Notes: a model not told the origin generated them from the sequence alone. A stretch of 64,000 bases of DNA from Nectonema munidae (GCA_030549495.1 JAUIRK010000753.1:186001-250000), one strand, 5' to 3'. Shown: positions 1-13,629, numbered from the stretch's first letter. Program-made: numbers and translations.

Positions 1-3000
1 TGAACAGCATGGGTTCAAGCACGGATCCCTGCTGTACTCCGCTTCTAACCAGCTTTTCATGAGAAGTGCCTTAATATAAAAGATTATTATTATTAACAAT
101 TAACAAAAATAAATTCCATTATGTTTACATGTTTATAACATTATAAAAAAAGATTATATATATAACTAAAATTAAATTTGTGTAATTACAAAAGGTCCAT
201 GAACCGATTTTTTGCACAAAAATTGCACAAAAAATGTAGCATACAATTGGAAGATATATTTGTGAAACTTATAATCTACTTTTTGATAAGATAAATACAG
301 TATATATATATATGTATATGTATACTTTTATACGGATATTTAACTATTTCAATGCAAAAATTAAACTCATACGACATTATATAACATAACATATGTTATT
401 AAGCAAAAAGAAGGTTGTTCAAACCTATAAAAATTGCATCTAAAAGTAATAACTTCAAATAATGAGATATTTCAGTTTTCATAAGACGAAATAACACAGG
501 TGTAAGAACTTGAGATGCCTCCAATAGAAGTTTAATCTATTTTAAAATACATTTAATGTTGGTGCATCCACAATATTTGAGGTAGATTGTTCCAATCTTT
601 AACTGAAGATTTAGTGAAATAAGTTTTTCTAAAAGTGTCATAATAATGAGAGTCTATTGAAGTTTTAAGGAATTGCATCGAGAAATACGTGATGCCATTG
701 GAGGTATTAAAACTTTTCCTTGTATGTCAATATTACGTAACATTATATACAAACATATAAAATCTATTTGTATGATAAAATGTTGGCTTTCCCCCAAATA
801 TCTAACATGCTTCGGAGTTTTTTATAAAAATTTGTTTACTTTTAAGTTTCTGAGAAATTGAGATTTTTTTTAAAAAAATTGTCCATTTGTGTCACCCCAT
901 TTTTTATTTTCCGCTACGCAACTGATTGCAGTAGTACTTACTCTCTAGCAAAATTACTTAATGAATTAATTCTCAGAGGTAAACTTTTTTATGGTCCAAC
1001 GCATAAAATTTTGAGGCAAGAACAATTTTGAAAGATTTCAACAGCTTTTATTAAAGTTTTTTGGGATGCAAAAAATGGATATACTATGGTGGATTTTATT
1101 TCTAGGTTTATCATTTTTGTTAAACATTCAAAACTTTTGTTATTGAACAGCTCTAAACCGAACAATGCAGATTTATTGGCAATAATTTTAGCAATGATAA
1201 ATCAATCGACAAATTATTTTACCATTATATACAGTTTCACTATAATTCATCTTATTCGTACTTTGTAACTTAAGATAAGATAAGATTTATTTAGTTCAAA
1301 ACAAAAAAAATAAGAACTAAACTTAGGTTTATAGGTTCGTATGGGAAAAAAAATCCTCCATCCTCCCTATTGTAAGAATTTCTAATCTCAATACTCTATC
1401 TAATCTTCTAAACTTCTTTTTTGGAAAATTTTAGCTCTATCTAATTTCCAATCTCTTACTTTATTTATATAAATATTTTGTCTATAAATGATTTAACAAA
1501 TCAAATCTTTAATAAATTGTAGTTCTGAAAAAATTGGTAAATCTTATTTTGAACACAACATATACAAAAATTTATTAAAAAATTAAAAAAAAAACAGATT
1601 TATTAATTTTTGTGAGTAATTTAAAGAAGAAAAAATATTGAAAATTAGTTCAATTTTCGATAATAATGAAAAATAAAGTTTAAAAAAATCAAACTTTTCT
1701 CAAAAAAAAAACTATATTTTATTTTTAAAGCACAAAAGTTATTAATTATAGTGAAAATATGTAAAAGTGAATTTGAAAAAAGTCATCAACCAAATTTTTT
1801 ATTCTTTATCGAAATAATTGACATGAGAATCAAGAGTCTTGATTCTTCTATATCCGAGGATTCCGTTGTTGTGCATTCGGTAATGCCCAGTGAAAAACGT
1901 TGACCTATCACATCAGCTTCTATATTCACGATAAGTTTTTAGATGCATCGAATAATGACTCGAAATAATGTTTGCTTTTGTTCCTGAAGTTTATACCTGT
2001 GTGATTCAAATTCCAAATCACTGAAAATTGTCAAGACGATCTTCATCCATTGCCTTTATCATCTCCATAATCCAGGCTTCCATCTCCCTGGAAAATAAGG
2101 CCAGCAGAATTGATTTTCACTCAGAGGCAGAAGAGATAAAAGATTTTAGTGAAGTAATGAATGTGACTCAGAATAAAATTGTAGAGAAGAAGATAATGGT
2201 GTGTATTAACAATGTTAGAAGTATATAATAGAACTACTCTTTGCTAATGAAGATGATGGCTGAAGATACGAAATTACCAGCACATACAAATGATTGCGCT
2301 GCTTCTACCTTTCCCAGGGAAAAAAGCTCAAGGTGATAGCGAAAGAAGTCGTTGAAAGGCGGTTCGAACACCATGCATTGTATTCAGCACAGAATGAGGA
2401 GGTGCTGCGATGATGTTGATGAGTGCTTCGCGTTCGCTCTCCTGGCGATGATGAAGGCAGCATAATAATCAATGCTCATCATAATAATCAAGTATAATAA
2501 TAATATTGCTCAGCGTTCACATTACTTTTGAAGTTGTCTCAAGATTTCATATCAACAACACACTTTTTACTTAACTTTGGTTAAACTCTTTGCACGATTT
2601 TGGTTGCGCTGAATTTTACAAACTCTTAAAACGTGTGAGGTAAATTTGTAAATTTCATATTTAAACTTTGGCTGCCTTAACCCTTCCCCAATTTATTCCG
2701 GCCAACATGTGGAGGTAATAATATTTCATGTCTCATACATTTTGAAGACCACTTCTCTTTCTAATATTATGTTTATCACATAAGTATTCAGAATTTAGAG
2801 CTAGAAGTAGCTTTTTTTTTTAAAAAAAAAACAACAACTCGTTTGTAATTTTTCACATTTACATCGATATTTTAGTGATGATTTGAGTTTCTGAAAAATT
2901 TATAATAAATCATATAATTGCGTTTCTTTCCTTTTTATATTATTTTATCGTAGAAGGAGAATAAGGGGTCTTACTTTTGCATAAGGTTATTTTATAGACC

Positions 3001-3420
3001 ATGGAGTATTTCTTACTTAGTCGATATATCAGAAGCTTGAAAGGAGGAGATACAATAGAGCTTATTAACCCTCATTCGCCTACTTCAACATAATCGTGTC
3101 CACACTTTTATTCAACCTTAATTTTCAAAAAGTTTTGAATTCATGCTATAATAATTTACTAACCGAAAGATCAAAATAATTAATGCGTAGATTTCAGTTA
3201 AAAAATTTGGAAGAAAAAAAAGTTTTTATAAATAGAAAAAGAGAAAATATTTTGAAAGTTGGTTATTTTAAACGCCATCTACACATTTTTGAAAAATTGC
3301 AAAAAGTGATACTCCTTTGGAAATTTAAAATATATACAGTTTTGGACGCAAAACATTTCATATTTTTGATTTTTTTCATTAATCATGGCTACTTTTTAGA
3401 AAATGTCAATCAAAATTTTG
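1..3420. other. AT-rich stretch with no recognised gene
   Basis: Only short open frames occur, with no domain signature and no paired splice signals that I could support. A slightly less AT-rich patch at about 1850-2470 has a short open stretch on the minus strand (about 2115-2028) that reads like a charged helix, but no start, stop or matching exon could be attached to it. A run of AAGATA repeats followed by a T-rich stretch lies at 1268-1300 and resembles a retroposon tail. Confidence 0.5.
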
Positions 3421-3472
3421 ATTGATGAGAATTTATTTCTAATTAAATATTCCTTCAGATTTTGCATAAAAT

Positions 3473-4080
3473 ATGTTTTTATACTAAATCGGTCATGCTG
3501 GTTTCATTGCTGGACTCATTTTTTTTGCATTTAAGTTTCGAAAATACCTTTAAGTGTCGGTCAAATTTGCGGTTTACTTCTAAAAATTGTCTATATGTTT
3601 TCATACCAAAGCAACCATGCTGGTTTTATTTCTAGACTCAGATTTTGGATTAAAGGTTTTAAAATATTTGACTGTGTTAATAAAATTTGTGTTTTACGTC
3701 TGAAAACTATATCCACAACTAATTTTACATGAAATATATGTTCTTATACCAAATCAACAATGTTAGTTTTATATCTGAACTCAGTTATGGCATTTAGAGT
3801 TTAAAATTTCTGAAAGTGTCGATCAAATGTTCGATTTACGTCTCTCTAATTTTACAAGAAATATCTTCTTTTATGCCAATATGTTAATTTCATTTTTGTA
3901 CTCAGTTTTCGCATTTAGAGTTTGAAAATAGCTGAAAACTTTAATCTGAATTCTCCAAGAATATTTTCAAAATTTCAAATAAAATATCTGTTTTATATCA
4001 AATCGGGTATTCTTATCTTATTTCTGTACTCCATTTTGACTAATAGGATTAAAAATATCTGGAAGTATTAATTGAATTAG
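3473..4080. repeat. Diverged tandem array, period about 120-145 bp
   Basis: At least five degenerate units begin near 3473, 3593, 3737, 3861 and 3986. Each opens with a TATGTTTTTATACCAAATC-like block, then a TGCTGGTTTTATTTCT-like block and ACTCA, followed by GCATTTAGAGTTTGAAAAT-like and GTGTCGATCAAAT-like blocks. Spacing is 120, 144, 124 and 125 bp. Unit-to-unit divergence is high, so this is an old satellite or an internal array of a transposon. No coding role is seen. Confidence 0.75.
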
Positions 4081-5186
4081 TGATGTATACCTGAAGTATC
4101 AAGTAGGTATATAAAATCAGTTGTGTAAAATTTAAAAAAAAATCGGTTATGATAGTTATATAGTAAAAACACAATTTTTTTATATATTTTAGCTTATAAT
4201 ACTTTCTTCAATCATGTTGAGTATGAAATATTTATTAAAAAAACCAAACGTATTATAAAATCTTTTGAAAATTAGTATGAGAGAAGGAAGCAATCTGAAA
4301 ACTAATTGAAAAGAGAACGTGAGATCAAAAGAAATAATTAAAAAATATGTATCTTGACTAAATGGAAAATCTACCATGTTCTAATGAACTAGGAAGTGGT
4401 GTAATGATCTAATATTGGGTGCTTCTAAAAAGATTTTGACCGTTAAAAAGAAGTTTCTTTTTTGCAAATGAAAAATCTTTAAATCTATAGCTACAATCTA
4501 AGATTACAATTATCATTTAACTAAGATGGGTAGGAAATCTGAAAATTTAGAATAGGTCAGATTTATCAAAAATGGCACAGATGCCAATGTTTGAGAATTT
4601 AGTCACTATCAAGATATTTTTTAATTTAAATTGAATTTGTCCATCTTTTTCCTTTTGCGTCAAAGAGAGAATTTTTTAGATGAAGAACGTGGACAACTTT
4701 TTGTAATTGAACAATGAACATCACGAATGATTCATCAGAAAAAAACCTTTGAAATGAGATTGGTTGACAAATATTCAGGCCTGATAATAAAATACACGAT
4801 ACTGATAAAAAAAAAGCCTAAGAGAGAAGAGCTTTGAGAGAGGAAAAAATCTGTTCAAATTAAATCCTTAAAAAAGTTTTTTCAAACACACATTGAAGAA
4901 AATAAATTTCTAATGAAAAAAGAGCTACCAAGAAAGGATCATCATGGAATGAATAGCAAAATTACATACTGTAAATTATAATATGACGTAGAGACTACAA
5001 GCCGATAACAAATTTGTGGCCAAAAAGATGGAGGTCCTATCGAGTTACATAAGTTACTGTAGAATGAAATATTTTGAGTGAATTAAACACCTAAAGTTGG
5101 TTCATTCAAAATTAATGAAAGTAATTAGCAGAGAAATATTGCAAGTAGAATTTATTTTGAAATTTATATATTTGACATTGATTGAC

Positions 5187-5760
5187 AGGTTTAATCGCTT
5201 TTTTGTCAGATTTGCATAAAAATGATCATCACCACTAAATTCAGCATACTTGAAAATGGTATATATGTGTAAAGAAACTTTTTATAAGTAATTTAATAAA
5301 AATTTTAATTTTGATATGGGTTGTCATATTAAAATTTTTTTTTACCAGGTTTGATTGATTTTCATAAAAAATAAATAATCCCAATGAATTCAGCATGCTT
5401 AAAAATGCGTATATATGTTTAACTTTATATAATTATAAAGATAAAAGTTTCTTTTTGAGAATAAATCAATTTTTTGAAAGGTTTGATCGATTTTCATTAA
5501 AAAAAGAATATCACTGCTGAATTCAGCATGCTTGAAAATGGGTATATATGTTTAACTTTATATAATTATTTCAATAAAAAGTTCCTTTTTGAGATGAGGT
5601 GTAAAATATAAATCAATTTTTTGAAAGGTTTGATTGATTTTCATAAAAAATGAATATCACCACTGAATTTAGAATGCTTGAAAATTGGTATATATGTATA
5701 AAAAACTTTTTAGAATTATTTCAATAAAAACTTCCTTTTTGAGAAAAATATAAATCTGAA
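5187..5760. repeat. Tandem array, period about 132-160 bp
   Basis: Four clear units start with AGGTTTGATTGATTTTCAT-like sequence at 5187, 5347, 5479 and 5626. Within each unit comes an ACTGAATTCAGCATGCTTG-like block, then GGTATATATGTTTAACTTT and TTTCAATAAAAAGTTCC blocks. A fifth, partial unit is seen at about 5811-5835. The units are more alike than those of the 3.5-4.1 kb array, so this array is probably younger. The unit sequence is unrelated to that array. Confidence 0.8.
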
Positions 5761-5835
5761 TAAAAAAAATTAAAAAACTTAAAAAATTAGTTTATTAAAC
5801 AATTAACAAAACTGAATTCAGCATAGTTGAAATAT

Positions 5836-8757
5836 ATATATATCACATTAAAAATATTTTAATAAATTTTAAAAAAATGACACTTTTTTCAATTTGTAAC
5901 AATTGTGTTTAGATTGACAGATTGGATCAATGAAATCAAGCAGTCTGATAAGAGTTAAAGTGTATGAACGATACATCCTAAAATTTCTTTTGACAAGAGA
6001 AAAAATCGAATTTCAAATTGGAAATAAAAGTGATTCCCTGTTTCCCTTTAATATGGTTTTCTGAATCCACATTTTCGTACTTGACGCAAATCAAGAATTC
6101 GATGAAAACATAGTTGAGACTGAGAGGAGGATTTGTGGGACTAAATGAAAATAAGGCACACTATGTCAGAGTCTGATCTCAAAGTGCTTTTCTAAAATAA
6201 GTCATCAAGTTGTATAAAAAGTATGTCTACTTGCCTGTATTAAATATTTGAAAATGTTATGCTCTCCATGTTTTGTTTATCAGCTATCTCTTTTTTTTTA
6301 TGAGATTCCTCCTTTGCTCACTTCACTCTCACTTGAATGCAAAGAAACTTCTTACTCAATTTAAATAATTTGAAAATGTCATACCTCCAATTTCTATAAA
6401 CATGTGCCTCTCTCATAAGATTGCTGCTAAATAATTAGTATCACGAGATAAAATATGTTCTATGAGCGAACTTTTTGGGCGAAGATGAATTGTAAGAAGG
6501 TATCCCCCCCTTCTGATGGACAATGTGGATATTTATGGCTGATTCTGGAATTTTCCACTCATTTTGGACGTATCTATTTTTTCTTTAAATAAACATTCCT
6601 TATATAGATAAAACACACATGGTGACATTTATAGTAGTGTGAATAGGACTCTCAGATTTTGACTTTATCAAACCGGCACAATGGTATACAGGAAAAGTTA
6701 AGGAAAAATTTTAATACTAAAAAAAAAGTCTTTTTTTCTGACACATAAGTTTAGTAAATTTAAAACCGTGTTTCTTATAAATCCTCCGGAATTCCGTTTT
6801 TAAATGACGTCAAAAACAGAAAATTGGAGTATGTGTGTATAATATGTTGTTGATTCGTGAATTTTGGAATACGCTCTCATGGTAGACTGACACAAGTGTG
6901 TAATGGCTATAAACCAGCCGCAAATGACCTCATTTTCTATAAACGGACCCGTAAATAAAGTGCAATTGTAGAATCAACCCCGCAACGCGGGATGGGACTA
7001 GCGCACTTCAAACAAACACACCGGAAACTCCCCGCAAAATGCACCGCTCCAATATACATATTACTTCCTTTATGTATGTACGAGACCCTGGCGAAACAAT
7101 TCTGTCTTATTGTGGAACTGTCTTTGACTTTGCCACACATTTTCTAGAATTGTGAAACAAAATCAATCACAGACAAGAAAGTACCTCTTAATCTTAATGG
7201 CGTCTTCATGAATCTGACTCTGTATGTGCAATGATGTATATATGCATAGGATATATGCTATATCCACATCTATTTGAAAATCAATTTTCATTTGATTGAA
7301 GAAGATTATTATTAGTCAGTATTTCTTTTGTCCGAGAAGTGAAACTCTTTCAATTCCATTGTGCGAAATGGAAGTGAGAAGATGTTAAATTTTCATTGAA
7401 GTAACACACGCAAAACTATCAACTTATGTGAAGCAACAAACTCTATGCTCTCTTTTATTTTTTCAAAGTTTGGGGGTAAAAATTTCTGTGTTTTACTAAA
7501 ATCATTTTACATATTCCTAGGTGGGTGTTTCCTAATTATGTCAATCATAGTGAATTTTTTCAGCGATCCAAACGTGGTTGCTGTAAAATTTGGGAATAAC
7601 TAGTGCAATGACGAAAAAATTTTTCTAGATTAAAATCTTAACATATTTTGGATAATGTAATTTTCAATATATTTCTTATAATATTTAAGGTGATATAACT
7701 TTGCAAAAATCTTTTCCTCTTTAGTCACTTAACTTTTCTAGCCTGGATGAAATTTTTTTGAAGTGAATTGAAACTTAGAAATAAAAAAGATCGAATTATC
7801 AATTTTGTCATAAAATAACTAAGATAATCTATTTTTCCATTTTTTTTGGTATTATAATATTTAATACAAAAATTTTGCAAGAATTTACTTTATTCTTGAA
7901 AGAAACGATATTTGATTACATTAAATTGACGTCTAATGATGAGTTTCTTTGAAAAAGATGTCTGAGGGACCGTTAAAAGACTAGAAGGAGTTTGCGAAGC
8001 ACTGATATTGATTTAATTCAATATTTTTTAATATTTTTCCACACTGACTGCTATCAAAATTTGCAAACCACATTATAAGTAAAACAATAATTTCCAATAC
8101 TAATTTTTATCTGCATTCCGCAGTTTTATACGATTAAAGGAGACGGTTTTTATTGCTAGGGCACCAGTCTCACACCGGTCCTCCCTCAAAGGGATGAAGT
8201 ATATAAAATTTTGTATTCATATGAAGTGAAGAAGTTGGCTTGTTCCATCATCTTTAAAACTAAATTCCATGACAAAACTTTGGAAAAACTGTACCCCAAA
8301 GCAAACCTATTTTATCTTTAAAAACAAGTTTAAGTAAAAAAACTTTATTGATGAAGCACAAATACTTAATCAGGATGTGATATGTCTCTTCAACGTTTGA
8401 ATCTGATGCAAGGAATTAGTGGCTTTATATGACCATTTAAAAATATCCAGAAAAATTCAACGCTGGCCAATCGGATATTATTTCACACCTCAAAGCCGTT
8501 CAGTTCAATATTCTGCATGTAAATAGTTTTCAGCAATAAAATTGTTTTATATTTACTGTTAAATATTACTTTTTTCTACTTTTTAAGACAAGTAAAAATG
8601 CAAATTTTGTAGTAAATGCTAAATGAGTAGATTGCAATGATTTTTTTGATGATGGTATTTTTCGTTTTAACATTACTAAAGTTTTTTATTTTGTATTAAA
8701 AATTTGAAAGAGTTTTTATATACTTTTAATAAAAGGTTCTGTTAAGACTATTTACGA
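5836..8757. other. AT-rich stretch with no recognised gene
   Basis: No gene or repeat family was recognised. A local patch of higher GC at about 6890-7140, with several CpGs and the short palindrome CGCAACGCGGG, stands out from the background. It has only a 67-codon open frame on the minus strand with no known motif. It could be an untranslated exon or regulatory sequence of an unseen gene, but nothing proves this. Confidence 0.4.
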
Positions 8758-8761
8758 GTTA

Positions 8762-8853
8762 GATAATGAAATTTCGTATGATGAAATGTCCTATGATGAA
8801 ATGTCAAGTGATGAAATGTCGGGTGATGAAATGTCGTGTGATGTAATGTCGTG
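8762..8853. repeat. 15-bp minisatellite (TGATGAAATGTCGTG), 6 units
   Basis: Six consecutive units of about 15 bp read TGATGAAATGTC followed by a variable triplet (CTA, AAG, GGG, GTG, GTG). The first unit is diverged. Arrays like this often sit inside the ends of small DNA transposons, but no inverted partner was found nearby. Confidence 0.85.
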
Positions 8854-8899
8854 ACACGGATATTTCGTCTCTTCAAGCTTTCTTCCAACAGGTAGAGAG

Positions 8900-10230
8900 A
8901 GAGAGAGAGAAAGTATATAAGTAATGATTAATATGTCATAAGACTCTCTTTAATTTACCAAATGTAGCATTTTTATAATCCGCAATTAGCACTATATCAA
9001 ATTCATGATATTTAATTTGAAATAATAAATTAAAAAATTTTGCGCTAGAAAGGAGCCGTATTTTTTAAATTAACTTCCAAATTGTCATGGAGAAAGAAAA
9101 GATCTTCTAAAAGGGGTCTTGTTAACTTGATCTTCTTTGCACAAGTGAAATTAGAGCATTAAAACTTCTTTGAGAAGAAAGACATTTTTCGTATTTTCCA
9201 GGTATTCTATGACAAAGGAAGAGAAACATATATGTATGAATATAATTTAATAAAAGCATCAAAGGAAACTTTGATGTTCAATATTCAGGATGTATTATTC
9301 TTTTTTCCTGCTAAACCTTGAATTAACAAAATCGGGTCGTTATCGGTGGTAGAGAAATTAGAACCCGTTTCCTCAACTTTAATTTTAGGGTTCTAAAAAT
9401 TGAATTGAATAGAGTTTCAATAGTGAAAGTTTATCCATTATTTTTCATGTTGTCTGTTAGAAACTGAAATTTTATATTTTTTTCACATTAGCACATTCTT
9501 ACTCAAAATATTTTAACGTTTAAATGACAGAGGTATTGATATGTTTTAGTTTTTTACTAAGATAGTTTACAAATCAAAGTAAGATGTTTCAAAAGTAGAA
9601 GATTTCAAATTTAAGTTTTATGATAGAAAAATTGTAAAAGCATGCTTTGACACGCTCGTAACCTTCCTTTTGTTTCAAAAAAAGATTTTTCTCTCATCAA
9701 ATTCAGAAAATAAGTCATTTTCCCAAAAAATAATGACGAGAAAATGTTCAAGGTATTCAGAGATCAAGAAGCTCTCATTGAATGAGGTTATTTTTAATTT
9801 TTTTAGTCGTCAATATCGCATCCATAGAAAAGAACATTCTTCCATTGCAATATCATTCAATTAAAGAAGGATGCGAGATTAAGAAAACAATATTTCTACT
9901 TTCAGTGTTCAGCATTGTTAGCGTTTCAAAAAGATTTTATAAAATTTTACAACAATAAAACTTATATAAAATTTCCTTGAACTTTAAAATGTTTCACTTG
10001 AACTTGAAATAAATTTTCCTTGAAATAGTTCAATATTCAATATTGAACTTGAAAAAAATTTCATTTGAATTTTGTGTGGAATAATTCGCGGATATAATGT
10101 AGGGCTTGGGAATCAGGGAACTATTTCGATTTTAATAAAAGCTATTTTTTCACTTTTTTATGAGGATAGTTGTCTACACGAATAAATTTTCCCCATTTTT
10201 GGAACATATTTAAATATTATTCGTAGGTAC
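8900..10230. other. AT-rich stretch with no recognised gene
   Basis: A short GA microsatellite lies at about 8894-8910. Otherwise only short open frames without recognisable motifs occur. The stretch at 10010-10070 repeats the words TTGAACTTGAA and AAATTTTCCTTGAA several times, as local low-complexity sequence. Confidence 0.4.
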
Positions 10231-10233
10231 CGT

Positions 10234-10365
10234 AGGATGTTTTCATAGAAAAGGCACACTTGCGCCGTTTGCATCGAGCTATGAAGAAAAGGAGGCTGGA
10301 TGCGGGATCGAACCCAATACACCTCGAGTTGTCGGAGCCGAGTATCAAACCAACCTCACTCGCGA
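10234..10365 (-). repeat. tRNA-derived SINE, copy 1
   Basis: Read on the minus strand, the copy starts with a tRNA-like head. It carries a B-box-like GGTTCGATCCCG and runs into a body ending near the block ATGTTTTCAT (plus-strand sense). It belongs to a family with four other copies in this window. This copy is diverged in the head. Confidence 0.75.
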
Positions 10366-10489
10366 ATAAATATTAAACAATAAAAAGTAAAAAAATTCTT
10401 CATTATCAATTCAAATCAATACAAGATATGACGTTTTACAATTAGATCAATAAGTATTGGCATTTCTTATCGGCATATCAAATCTTGGG

Positions 10490-10636
10490 AGGCGTGGGTA
10501 GGTACTGGGTTTCGATAACTCAAGGTCTTGGGTTCGATCCCGCATCAAGCCTACTTTCTCATAGTTCGATACAAGCAGCGCGAATGTGCCTTCTCGATGA
10601 AAACATCCCATGGTACTTTTACGGTACCTTTGACCC
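10490..10636 (+). repeat. tRNA-derived SINE, copy 2 (inverted relative to copy 1)
   Basis: This is the clearest copy. The head reads GGCGTGGGTAGGT, ACTGGGTTTCGATAACTCAA, GGTCTTGGGTTCGATCCCGC. The last block contains a canonical RNA polymerase III B box. The body continues with CTACTTTCTCATAGTTCGAT and GTGCCTTCTCGATGAAAACA. It lies 125 bp from copy 1 in the opposite orientation, so the pair could fold back on itself. Confidence 0.8.
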
Positions 10637-10639
10637 CAT

Positions 10640-12180
10640 AAGTTAAGCAAAAGAGCGGCGATCGAATATGAACCATGTAAATTTTTTATCTCAAGGGTGT
10701 TACCTTCCTTATAGACATAGATAGGGATTTCTATCCTGAAAATTAGGTACGGTTTGTGTTAGCCATTTTATAGTTTAGTGAATGCGCTGTGCTATTTTTC
10801 AAAATTTCGTTGCGCCCCCTATCAGTAAAAGCAGGCAACTCAACTGATAAGAGTTAAGCGAGACAAAGAGATTCAATTTGCATTGAACTGCAATCGATTA
10901 AAAGAGTGTTTAAATTCAAAGCTATTTCCAATCGAATGAATTATAATTTGGCGCATGCATCTCAGTGCTCATATTGCCAAAATTTTGGGATGATACCTTT
11001 TCTTTTCCATATCTCGCGCGCCATGAATTCGATGTGCAAAGCGTGGAAGAATAGGAAGAAAGGAGAGAATGAGATTCATTTTATCGCTGAGGACGAAGGA
11101 AAACATCCTTGAGTGAAAGATATTCAAAGTACAATGACAACCTTTTTGGTGGAGATTACTGAATTATCGAAAAATTAAAGCAAAGTCGCATTGAATGGTT
11201 AGAAAGAGCAGCTTGTATGCTTGCAAGCGTTATAGAAATGATGCTACAAACACTTATACTTTCACGAAAAAATAATTAATGATTTAAATCAAAGCTTAAT
11301 TTGGAATGCATGCTTAATCTCAGATAGTGGGGTAACTGTTTGCCATCAAAGGGTTCTGTTTCATTACATTTGGGCAAACGCAAATGTAGAAGTGTTGGAA
11401 TAAAAGTTGCATTAAGAAGAGCGTTAGAGATGTTGGCTTAGGTTTTCGTGTTTAATTGTGAAATAATTGAGATTTAAACAAAAAAAGCGGTATAAGTCAA
11501 AAAATCATTTTATCCTTTAAATTTTTTCCTTTTTCTACTTTCAATTTGTCAAACACTTCTTTCAAATCTCTGGGTTTTGTCAAGAGTTTTTAAAATTTTA
11601 TAAAAATTATAAGCACATTCCAAAAAATTATATACGAAAAAGAAAGAGAGATGAATTTGAAGTTTAAAATTTTAATCATTTAATAACACAAACCAAAAAT
11701 GCTTTCTGGGGCAAATGAAAAATTATATTTATTGACTTTTGCTTGACATGCTAAGGATAGTTTCTTGCTCATAAAGTATTCCAAACAACTATACCCAACC
11801 CTAATCCTATGCCCGAGGAATGAGATAAAAAATATTGAAATAATATAAACTTCTACTTACTAATTTGGCACATATGTTAAGGTATTCAAACAAACAATCA
11901 CAGTAGTTAATCAAGTAATTGGATTGAAATGGACCTTTTTTGCATTTAAAAAGAAGGAAGACATATGAATGAAAAGGCTCTATTTATAAGTAATAGAGAA
12001 ATAATGGTAATCGCATGCGTGCCTTTCCAAACAATAGATTTAAAACTTTATTAGGAATTTCATATATTTTAAAGTCATGCTACGAGAAAAATAGGAAACA
12101 AATGAGATAAGAGCAAATACTATATAACTATTATTATGCAAAAAAAAATACTAGTAAATAAAAATACTTTTTTTTTAGTT
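10640..12180. other. Stretch with no recognised gene
   Basis: No coding signature, RNA gene or repeat family was recognised. A patch near 10780-11110 has somewhat higher GC and one 68-codon open frame on the plus strand, but no domain, splice partner or start context supports it. Confidence 0.35.
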
Positions 12181-12186
12181 TTTTTA

Positions 12187-12318
12187 TGGGGTGTTTTCAT
12201 TGAGGAGGGATAATTGCGCCACTTGTATCGAAGTATGAGAAAAGTAGGCTTGATGTGGGATCGAACCGAAGACCTTGAGTTATCAAACCCAGTATCTAAC
12301 CTACTTTACTCACGCCCC
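12187..12318 (-). repeat. tRNA-derived SINE, copy 3
   Basis: Same family as the copies at 10.2 and 10.5 kb. On the minus strand the head reads GGCGTGAGTAAAGTAGGTTA, GATACTGGGTTTGATAACTC, AAGGTCTTCGGTTCGATCCC. The body ends at GAAAACACCCCAT. The B box is intact apart from one neighbouring change. Confidence 0.8.
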
Positions 12319-13507
12319 AATTTCAAGGGCTTTTGAAATTAGTTCAATTTCAATCGTGTCATCTCTATCAACTTTCTAGTTGTTTGAAGGATAATTTTCC
12401 CTTGGACGAAAATTCTAGTACTAAACAAATATACGAAAGTTTTTTCTTTTGATCTATATAGTAGTATGCGATTATGTTATTTTGACCTTCTTTACATTTT
12501 AGCTATTCTATTGTCCACAAGCACCTTGTGTTTCATATATTTCAACACAAACTTCCAACTTACAAATAATTCATACTGCTCTTATATTATTGCACCTAGA
12601 TCATAATTAATGTATTGCTAGATCTAAAAGAATCTATGTTGTGTGTTATTATTATTATTAATTGTATAAAGCAAATTATCATCAAACGCAAATCTGAACA
12701 CGATTTTCGGGGGATTGAGGTTCGATTCTCGGCTGAGGCGAGTTTTTTAAAAGTATTTTTCACTAATATAGAGACTTATTTTCCATGAAATCTGCACGAT
12801 TATTGCGCTTTATTTTGGGCTAGATCACTTCAATTTATGATTATATACAACTTGAATTTCTTTCATACAGCGAGTTTTTCCCGCTCTACAGGTATCATTT
12901 TGAATTTCTTTATCACACAATCTTTGTAAGCAATGCATTAATAGTAATTTGGTAGAAAAGATAGTCAGACCATAAGTTAAAGACTTGTAAGAAAAACATG
13001 TTATTTTTTTTTAATTTAAAAAAAACAAAAAAAAGTAAATTATTTGCTTGAATAATTGTAATAAATAACTAAATAATAATATTTGGCATAATTTATCAAT
13101 TGGAAACACGACAAACGAAAATTACCATCTTGATTGAATATTTTGATAACTATTAATTTTTTCCATAATGACTTCTTTTCTTTCTCCATTTTGATTATAT
13201 ATTCAGATTTATTTTAGGAAGTTTAAACATAATCAAAGTTTGCATTCATAATTAAAATTATTTAACATATGTTAAGTTTCTTTTATCGCTAACTTGTAAA
13301 ACATCAATTTTGGAAATTGCATTTAAATTAGTACAACTTAGAAAGGTAAAATTAGAAATTTATTTATCATAATCAAACTTTTACAATTAATATCCACATT
13401 TTTAGAATACTTTTTAGAATGTAGTTCTCTGAAGTTTAATTGTTTGTCTTGCATTTTTAAAGAATAAAACTTATAGAATTAAAGTCTTTACAATAACATG
13501 CAATCAT

Positions 13508-13620
13508 TGGAAGATAGCCTAGTGAGTGATAGGAACAAGCGTAAGGCATGGATTCATATGATCAGAGATCGATTCCCGATAGTACCATCTGTCCAGCTAT
13601 AACATATTATTCTTCCGCGT
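13508..13620 (+). repeat. Head of a second tRNA-derived SINE family
   Basis: TAGCCTAGTGAGTGATAGG resembles a tRNA A box, and AGATCGATTCCCG, about 40 bp further, resembles a B box. The downstream CCATCTGTCCAGCTATAAC is also typical of the body that follows such heads. The sequence differs from the five-copy family elsewhere in the window. A weaker B-box-like string, GGTTCGATTCTCG, lies at about 12720 without a clear A box. Confidence 0.5.
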
Positions 13621-13629
13621 GGATGCGAT

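Noticed and set aside
1850-2470. Possible exon with a charged helix on the minus strand
   Set aside because: No consistent acceptor-donor pair or start codon, and the open stretch is under 40 residues.
6880-7140. GC-richer patch with CpGs as a CpG-island promoter
   Set aside because: No gene start could be linked to it, and the patch is short.
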